From assembly GCF_000622145.1 (NCBI RefSeq), contig NZ_KK211402.1, forward strand, positions 23,059 to 87,058: DNA of 64,000 nt, written 5' to 3'. A model generated the notes under the pieces. That model was not told the origin of the DNA and did no database searches. It saw nothing but the letters and a program-made list of their open reading frames with translations. The DNA comes from Paracoccus yeei ATCC BAA-599. GTDB taxonomy: Bacteria; Pseudomonadota; Alphaproteobacteria; Rhodobacterales; Rhodobacteraceae. The translations under genes and the position numbers were made by a program. Within the stretch, counting starts at the first letter, position 1. Each line of letters opens with the position of its first letter. Of the stretch, positions 58,964 to 64,000 are shown piece by piece.

Positions 58964-59560
58964 TCAGCTGTTCCCGCGCAGCGCGCGCCAGAACGGGCGC
59001 AACCTGCGGCGGATCGTGCTTTCGTCCGGAACCTCGCCGTTCTCGGCGACATTGGCGAACCACTCCTGCAACTCGCCAATTAGTTCTGCCTGTGTGGCGG
59101 GCAGGCCGTGTTCGTGGATGCGCTGGATCATGGTCACATACATGCCTTCCCAATCATAAGGCGACAGCGACCCTGTCCCGCCGCCGATACGGCGCAGCAG
59201 ATCGTAGTCATCCTCGAAGCGCTGCACATCCTGGCCCGTAACCATCAGATCCGCGATCGACACCTCGACGCCGTCGGCAGGCTCGGTCACATAGACCCAG
59301 TCGTGCCCGCCCTCGGGCTTGATCCGCAGCAGCTTGATGACGGTCGGCCCGGTCCCTCCGCGGCGGAAAAGGGGCAGCATGTCCATGGGCGATACGGTGA
59401 TCTTGCCCGACACCTTGTCGGTCCCGCAAATAGCCAGGGGAATGCCGGTCACGATGTCCAGTTTGCCTTCGGTGGCCCAGCCTGCAATGTCGGCGATCAT
59501 GCACCCCCAACGTGACGCCGTTTCATGCAGGTTGAAAAATGCTCTGGGTGGAAGTGCCAT
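58964..59560 (-). CDS. Putative DNA-binding protein, 198 aa
   Basis: The ATG at 59560 follows GGAGTC and gives a 198-residue product. Its N-terminus (FNLHETASRWGCMIADIAGWATEGKLDI) looks like a MerR/excisionase-type helix-turn-helix. The middle is beta-rich, and the C-terminus (PATQAELIGELQEWFANVAENGEVPDESTIRRRLRPFWRALRG) resembles a second DNA-binding helical unit seen in Rhodobacterales mobile-element proteins. It lies 14 bp from the integrase stop and divergent from the WYL gene. Function unknown, probably regulation or excision. Confidence 0.6.
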   Translation of the reverse strand: MALPPRAFFNLHETASRWGCMIADIAGWATEGKLDIVTGIPLAICGTDKVSGKITVSPMDMLPLFRRGGTGPTVIKLLRIKPEGGHDWVYVTEPADGVEVSIADLMVTGQDVQRFEDDYDLLRRIGGGTGSLSPYDWEGMYVTMIQRIHEHGLPATQAELIGELQEWFANVAENGEVPDESTIRRRLRPFWRALRGNS

Positions 59561-59809
59561 TTTGACTCCAATTCTCGTTCTGAGGGCACGCGGGCTTGCC
59601 ACCAGCAGCAGGTGGCGCGCCGCCTGCCGCGGTGATGCGAGGGGGGAGTCGGCTGGGCATGAGATTGATGAAGGCATGCTTTGACCGGGGCGCCATAGGG
59701 GCACCTGTCAAATTCTTCAATCAATGAACAACCTTAAGGCGAATCGCCCTCAGGTAGAATATACGTCAGGGATTCCGTCATAAGCTGTCGGGGATAAAGG
59801 GGGAACGCC

Positions 59810-60802
59810 ATGTCATTCCAGAAGGCGCAGGACTTGCTGAAGCTCGCGCACATCGCCGCGTCGCGTCATCAGGGGGTCACGGTCAAAGACATTTCGACAG
59901 AGTTCAGCGTGAACGAACGCACGGCCCAGCGCATGCTCTTTGCCCTGAAGGAAGTGTACCCAAGCCTGTCCCACAAAACTGACAGCGAGCGTCGCCGCTG
60001 GTGGACGCTGCGCGAAACCAACAAGCTCGGTATGCAGGGCGTCTATGACCATGAACTGACGGCCATTGAAATGGCGATCCGTCGCGCGCAGCGGGAGGGG
60101 GCACCTGCAGAGACGGCTTCCCTGGAGGCTGTGCGCGACAGGCTGGTGGCGAAGTTGCCCACAACTGAGGCCCGGCGGACCGAGGCGAATGCAGAGGCGA
60201 TGCTGGAGGTAAAGGGCTATGCCTGTCGCCCGGGCCCTCGGGTCAAGACATGCCCGGACCACATTAGCATCCTCACCGCCGCGCTGAAGGGGCAGTTTCA
60301 GCTGATCATGTCGTATCGGGGCGCGCAGGATGCAGAGCCGAAAAAGCGCGTTGTTGAGCCCTATGGGCTGCTCCTTGGGACACGTCACTACCTGATCGCG
60401 CGCGATCCTGCCAAGGGTGACGGCTTCCGCCGGTTCCGTCTGGACCGGATTGCAAAGGTCGAAATGACCATGATCTGGTTCAAGAAGGACAAGGACTTCG
60501 ACCTTGAGGCCTATGCGGCGCAGTCCTTCGGTTCGTTCCATTCGGACGCAGAGTTCACTCGCGTGGTCTGGCGGTTCAGCCCGGCCGCGGCAGCCACTGC
60601 GCGCGAGTATGAATTCCACCCGAAACAGGAGTTGGTCGAGCAGGAGGATGGCGGGCTGATCATTACCTTCGAGGCCAGCGGTCTGGTCGAGATGGCCTGG
60701 CACCTCTACAAGTGGGGTGATGCGGTCGAGGTGATCGAGCCCGCGGCGCTGCGCGAGCTGGTGGTGGGGTTTCAAAACAGTGGCATCAAGGTGCTGCCGT
60801 GA
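59810..60802 (+). CDS. WYL-domain transcriptional regulator
   Basis: The 330-residue protein has an N-terminal winged helix-turn-helix (LLKLAHIAASRHQGVTVKDISTEFSVNERTAQRMLFAL). A linker and a WYL domain follow, in which the name-giving triplet is HYL (PYGLLLGTRHYLIARD), with a conserved RRFRLDRIAKVE. A WCX-like C-terminal domain ends the protein. WYL regulators sense nucleic-acid ligands and often control defence genes. It is divergent from the 198-aa putative DNA-binding gene. In the space between them lies a perfect GGCGA-A-TCGCC inverted repeat (59738-59748), a possible operator. Confidence 0.88.
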   Translation: MSFQKAQDLLKLAHIAASRHQGVTVKDISTEFSVNERTAQRMLFALKEVYPSLSHKTDSERRRWWTLRETNKLGMQGVYDHELTAIEMAIRRAQREGAPAETASLEAVRDRLVAKLPTTEARRTEANAEAMLEVKGYACRPGPRVKTCPDHISILTAALKGQFQLIMSYRGAQDAEPKKRVVEPYGLLLGTRHYLIARDPAKGDGFRRFRLDRIAKVEMTMIWFKKDKDFDLEAYAAQSFGSFHSDAEFTRVVWRFSPAAAATAREYEFHPKQELVEQEDGGLIITFEASGLVEMAWHLYKWGDAVEVIEPAALRELVVGFQNSGIKVLP

Positions 60803-61267
60803 ACGCCGGTCAGGCGGTCATGTTTCAGATCGGACGTCCGTGGTGGATAAGGCGACAACAAATGTTGACCGCAGCAATGCATCCGCAGAAAGCCGCCACA
60901 GCGGACGCACGCAGTGGCATCTTTGAGCGGCGGCAGTTGGCAGGGAGCGGGGTTTGCCAAGAAGCGAATCGCGGGCGGCCTGTGCAACGTACCCGGTCTT
61001 TTGCGGACATTCGCCGGGTTGGCTATCGCCGCAGTGTGGCTTCTCCAAAACGGTCATTCGCCACCTTGTGCAGCATGCGCGGGGAGTCCAAGGCGCGGCA
61101 GCGCGGACTGCCCCGACGTTGACGCCTCACGCTTCAGAGGCGCTTATGTAGTCCCTGTGCTAGGCCATTGGGAGGACGCCGTAATGCATACTCTACTTGG
61201 CGACTGCCTATCGGAACTGCTTCGCTGATCACAATGCGCTTCCAAGAGTTCCCCCTACTGTATGTCG
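60803..61267. other. 465-bp region without recognised genes
   Basis: Short frames exist on both strands, but none has a ribosome-binding site or family resemblance. No transposon end, tRNA or strong terminator was seen. It separates the WYL regulator from the end of the convergent HipA-like operon and may be degraded coding DNA. Confidence 0.5.
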
Positions 61268-62191
61268 CTAAGCCGCCTCAGCCTTGAGAACGTGATCCCC
61301 GATCTGCTGGTATGTCTCAAGTGGGCGCAAACGCAATTGCTTCTCGTCCGCCTGCTCTTCTAACTCTTTCAAGGCCTCGTCTAGACGATTCTGCTGCTTG
61401 TCTGACACTTGGGGATCATCTTGCGCGGGTCGCTGTAGAATCATTTCATAGTTCCGGGCGGCCATGCTATCCTTGTCCCGAACCTGGACTGTATTCAAAT
61501 CCCAAAGGCGCAGCTTTACTAATTCAAATGACCTCGGGAGAGACGAAGCCTTAAGCGTTCCGAAATTCGCAACCAATCGCGAGCCTGAGAAATCAATTAC
61601 AGGTTCCTGACTGTTTTTTTTTGCGCGCCGCTGCTTGTTTTCACGAAGGTCGAGACTAAAAAAATCTGCGAAGCCGACCCTTTTGCTTTTGACATATTCG
61701 CAAACAAGAAACGGCAGGCGGTCGCCAGATCCTTCTGTCTCTGCGGCAACTTCTACGAGCTCCCTAGAACGGGAGTCTTCCGACATCCCAGAATGGTAGA
61801 GCGACGACAGCGCGGCCATCCAGCTTTGAGCAATTCCTTCAAGGCTGTTGCCCTCGGCCTCCCGCGTTTCGCCAAACGCTATTCCTGAGACCGCTGGATC
61901 CGGCTCGCTAATCGCCCGGCCTGCGCGCTTCGCCAAGTCCTCTTGAAGGTACTCACCCGCGATCTGGATCGCGCTTATCACACCGCGTGCATTAGCACCA
62001 TAGAAGCAGGTCAGGCGGTCCAGTTGATTGGCCCATTCGAGATGGAAGCCACGGTCATTGAAGGCGGCCACGCCCACGACGAATCTCTCGTATGAACCAG
62101 AAATCGGCTCAAAGAACACGGGTGCCCATTGCGCTCGAATTCCGTCGCGCAACTGGGGAAACATGTTTGTGTCTAGCGAAATTTCCATCAT
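61268..62191 (-). CDS. Unrecognised partner gene of the HipA-like kinase, 307 aa
   Basis: The 307-residue protein has no family I recognise. The first ~120 residues look mixed alpha/beta (FVVGVAAFNDRGFHLEWANQLDRLTCFYG), the middle is polar, and a basic patch lies near residue 190 (LRENKQRRAKKNSQ). The last ~50 residues form a charged, probably coiled helix (QNRLDEALKELEEQADEKQLRLRPLE). Its ATG overlaps the stop of the kinase-like gene, so the two products are made together. Composition is less GC-rich than the phage genes. It may be a substrate, antitoxin or target-sensing partner of the kinase. Confidence 0.6.
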   Translation of the reverse strand: MMEISLDTNMFPQLRDGIRAQWAPVFFEPISGSYERFVVGVAAFNDRGFHLEWANQLDRLTCFYGANARGVISAIQIAGEYLQEDLAKRAGRAISEPDPAVSGIAFGETREAEGNSLEGIAQSWMAALSSLYHSGMSEDSRSRELVEVAAETEGSGDRLPFLVCEYVKSKRVGFADFFSLDLRENKQRRAKKNSQEPVIDFSGSRLVANFGTLKASSLPRSFELVKLRLWDLNTVQVRDKDSMAARNYEMILQRPAQDDPQVSDKQQNRLDEALKELEEQADEKQLRLRPLETYQQIGDHVLKAEAA

Positions 62192-62985
62192 ACCATCTGC
62201 GGCACACCTAGTGCCTTACTTGCGTCAAGCGGCACTCTAGCCGTTCTTTTCTCAAGAAACTGTTTAACAGCGTCTACGTGTTGTAGCGGCAAGAGGTCTG
62301 CGATGCGACTGTTTTCCGAGGTCTCGGTCGCATCGAAACCGGCGATTTCCGCGCCGAACTTTCGAACTTCCGACGCTCGCTTTTTCTTCTGATCGAAGGT
62401 CAGAAAGCCCGTCAGCCACTCGCTCAAGCGGTTACGATACTCGCTGTCGGGATCAAGCTGACCGACTTGCCAGTCCGGGCCAGTGAAGCAGTGACCGTGG
62501 TCAATAAGCCAAAATTCGCTGTTGCCACCGAACAACAGGTTTCCGGCGTGCCGGTCCACGTTTGCGATCCAAGCATCGTATGCGTACAGATGACCAAGAT
62601 CACCCCACTGCATGATCTCAGCCAACAATGCCTGCTTTCCGGCAGCATCTGACCCCTGCCACCGGTACGTGACATTCGGAACCTTCACATCGACACTAAC
62701 GAAAACCAGGCGCGAGCCGTCTGCCGTGTTCGGCGCTTTGGTCACGCTTAGAACCCCCGGGCGAACAAGTCCCAAGTATCCGTCCGGAATCGGCAGTCCC
62801 ACTTCACGTGCAAGGCAATGAGCGACCAATTCATTGCAGAGTTGCACGATGTTTAGGTCCTTAATTATCGCCTGTTTGACTTCGCCGTCTGCTGTCAGCA
62901 CCTGTCCGCGAAAGGTGTCGTTGACATTACTCTCTTTGAAGCCCGTGGCCCCGACCAGAACAGTTGCGAGCTGAATTTCCGACAT
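62188..62985 (-). CDS. HipA-like kinase domain protein
   Basis: The ATG at 62985 follows AGGAAAC and gives a 265-residue protein. It resembles HipA-like kinases of the small, single-domain type (HipA_2). Putative ATP-site lysine is K42 (AIIKDL), the catalytic-loop pattern is WIANVDRHAGNLL (D144, N149), and the metal-binding aspartate is D162 in LIDHGHCF. All key positions look intact. No HipB-type antitoxin is adjacent; instead the overlapping downstream gene is of unknown family. HipA-type proteins phosphorylate translation factors and can cause dormancy. The native substrate here is unknown. Confidence 0.75.
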   Translation of the reverse strand: MSEIQLATVLVGATGFKESNVNDTFRGQVLTADGEVKQAIIKDLNIVQLCNELVAHCLAREVGLPIPDGYLGLVRPGVLSVTKAPNTADGSRLVFVSVDVKVPNVTYRWQGSDAAGKQALLAEIMQWGDLGHLYAYDAWIANVDRHAGNLLFGGNSEFWLIDHGHCFTGPDWQVGQLDPDSEYRNRLSEWLTGFLTFDQKKKRASEVRKFGAEIAGFDATETSENSRIADLLPLQHVDAVKQFLEKRTARVPLDASKALGVPQMV

Positions 62986-63413
62986 TAAGTTTCCTGAAGA
63001 GCCGCGAATAGACCTGTCTCCATTCATACATACATACACAAGACGAGCGCGAGCAAGGACTAGGTGCAACCAGTCCAGTCAAGAGAGCGGGCGCCCGAGA
63101 CAATGGCTCCCGACGACTCAATCGACTTCTTCCGGAGCCTTCCCGAGCGGGTGGCTCGCACACGGCTGTCCGCTTTATTCGTTCGTGATGTTGATTATGG
63201 CATGCGCAGCGAATTTCCGCTTCCCGCCCTCCACGTCGACGATCCGACACATGCTGCACCGTGCATCAGCGTCCGCAAAGAGGCTGGCTGCTGCCCTTCG
63301 CCGCGCGGTGCCTGAGTGGCAGCTGTTGAGCGGTTGGGTGCAAACAGGTCGGGAAGAAAATGGTTCGCTGCGCAATGGTAAAGCGATTATCTTCGGACGA
63401 ACTGGCGTGCGTT

Positions 63414-63435
63414 CATGTCAACGCCATGTCAACGC
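63414..63435. repeat. Tandem 11-bp repeat near the attachment site
   Basis: CATGTCAACGC occurs twice head to tail (63414-63424 and 63425-63435), followed by a partial third copy GTATGTCA. It lies ~140 bp from the tRNA fragment and could be an integrase or excisionase arm site. No gene was recognised between 62986 and 63572 apart from the HipA-like upstream region. Confidence 0.45.
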
Positions 63436-63572
63436 GCGTATGTCATTTTGCGAGTGTTTCTGACGTTGAAAACAGGCTAGTGTCGTTCAATGTCAGAAGC
63501 GAAAACTCGTGAAATCAAAGGCTTGTCTGCTAAGGCATTGGTTTTATTAAGTCATTGGAATCGCTTGATTTT

Positions 63573-63620
63573 AGGCTCATAACCTGAAGGCCGCAGGTTC
63601 AAATCCTGCCCCCGCAACCA
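63573..63620 (+). other. 3' fragment of tRNA-fMet, attachment site
   Basis: This 48-nt stretch is the 3' part of an alphaproteobacterial initiator tRNA: the anticodon stem with CAT (63578-63580), the variable loop, the T arm GCAGGTTCAAATCCTGC and the acceptor end CCCCCGCAACCA. The D arm and 5' acceptor strand are absent; the sequence to the left is unrelated. Such 3' ends are left behind when an element integrates into a tRNA gene, so this marks the right junction of an integrated element lying to the left. It is not a functional tRNA. Confidence 0.8.
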
Positions 63621-63692
63621 AAACTAATTCTTCAACGATATAAGAGCCTTGTGAATCCACCTCTGTGGATTGCACACTGTTTGACCCTCCGC

Positions 63693-63717
63693 GCCCCGCC
63701 TTCCGCGGGGCCTTTTG
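63693..63717 (+). terminator. Intrinsic terminator after the tRNA fragment
   Basis: A perfect 7-bp stem GCCCCGC / GCGGGGC (63693-63711) is followed by CTTTTGCG. It is probably the original terminator of the host tRNA-fMet gene, so chromosome DNA begins here. Confidence 0.75.
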
Positions 63718-63754
63718 CGTTTGTGCTGCTGACCTGCCCCCCACGAAGTCCCGC

Positions 63755-64000
63755 ACCATGATGTAGAGTCTGCTCAACCCTGAAGGAGCAGACGAATGCG
63801 AAAGAGCCGTTTCACCGATGAAGAGGGGACCGTGGCCCCAGTGGGGCCGCGTAAGCCCCGATGAACAGATAATCGGGATGCTCCAGGAGCAGGAGGCGGG
63901 CATGCCGACGGCTGAGGTGTGCCGCAGGCATGGTCTCAGCCCGGCGACGTTCTACAAGCTGAAAGCCAGGTATGGCGGCATGGAGGTCTCCGAAGCCGCC
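63755..64000 (+). mobile_element. Left end of an IS3-family element (cut by window end)
   Basis: The last ~245 bases contain the leader and first part of an IS3-type orfA, preceded by GTAGAGTCTGCTCAACCC and an AAGGAGCAG ribosome-binding site. The inverted-repeat end was not identified precisely, and the rest lies beyond the window. Confidence 0.6.
63796..64000 (+). pseudogene. IS3-family transposase orfA, interrupted by a 43-bp insertion
   Basis: The frame starts MRKSRFTDE and, after a break, continues QIIGMLQEQEAGMPTAEVC and RRHGLSPATFYKLK, the helix-turn-helix of IS3 OrfA. Between them 43 bp (63823-63865) are inserted. The insert contains a perfect hairpin GGCCCC-AGT-GGGGCC and is bordered by an 8-bp direct repeat CCGATGAA (63815-63822 and 63858-63865). 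The frame is shifted, so the gene is broken. The 3' part is beyond the window. Confidence 0.75.

Noticed and set aside
63540..63620. A functional tRNA-Met gene
   Set aside because: Only the 3' part is tRNA; no D arm or matching 5' acceptor strand precedes the anticodon stem.
1..64000. CRISPR arrays
   Set aside because: No regularly spaced series of identical repeats with unique spacers was found. The iterons at 55.8 kb are spaced too closely and lie within a coding sequence.

Overview
The window is GC-rich DNA from an alphaproteobacterium, most likely a member of the Rhodobacterales (Paracoccaceae). The evidence is a gene-transfer-agent-style tail-tip module, several small phage genes that look Rhodobacterales-specific, and a formyl-methionine tRNA fragment of alphaproteobacterial type. 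No species can be named from the sequence alone.

Layout. Positions 1-4513 hold chromosome-like genes: the end of a sulfite-oxidase-like molybdoenzyme, a uracil-DNA glycosylase family protein, a DUF427 protein, 6-phosphogluconate dehydrogenase and exonuclease I. A decayed TraA-type relaxase lies between the last two. From about 5.1 to 59 kb the window is dominated by a siphovirus-type prophage read mostly on the minus strand. Going from high to low coordinates it runs: integrase (plus strand), excisionase-like HTH, a replication operon with an iteron origin, cytosine methyltransferase; then, after interruptions, two ParB-methyltransferase fusions, a plus-strand block of small early genes, terminase, a lambda-type head (portal, protease with nested scaffold, decoration, capsid), connectors, tail tube, a G/GT frameshift pair, tape measure, a GTA-type tail tip, a tail fibre and a lysis cassette with overlapping spanins.

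The prophage is interrupted by cargo. At 19.3-20.2 kb a low-GC HEPN-like gene sits among the tail genes. At 30.9-36.7 kb there is a block of cellular genes (truncated MFS transporter, Gre-like factor, CorA-like transporter, glutathione transferase, MsrA and MsrB) followed by an IS1380-family element. At 41.6-53.4 kb a plus-strand defence island encodes, in tightly coupled order, a SNF2-type helicase, a DUF4391 protein, a type III Mod methyltransferase, a gamma-glutamylcyclotransferase-fold protein and a Res helicase-nuclease, followed by a DUF262/DUF1524 (GmrSD-like) enzyme.

The right end (59-64 kb) holds a WYL regulator, a two-gene operon of a HipA-like kinase and an unrecognised partner, and the 3' 48 nt of tRNA-fMet, which I read as an attachment site. 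A host-type terminator and the start of a broken IS3-family element follow. The matching left attachment site and an intact tRNA-fMet are not in the window, so the integrated element may extend beyond it.

The observations I rate highest are two long overlapping frames over the cytosine methyltransferase gene, both with recognisable features; the extended type III restriction operon with an embedded cyclotransferase; and the HipA-like two-gene module beside the attachment site.
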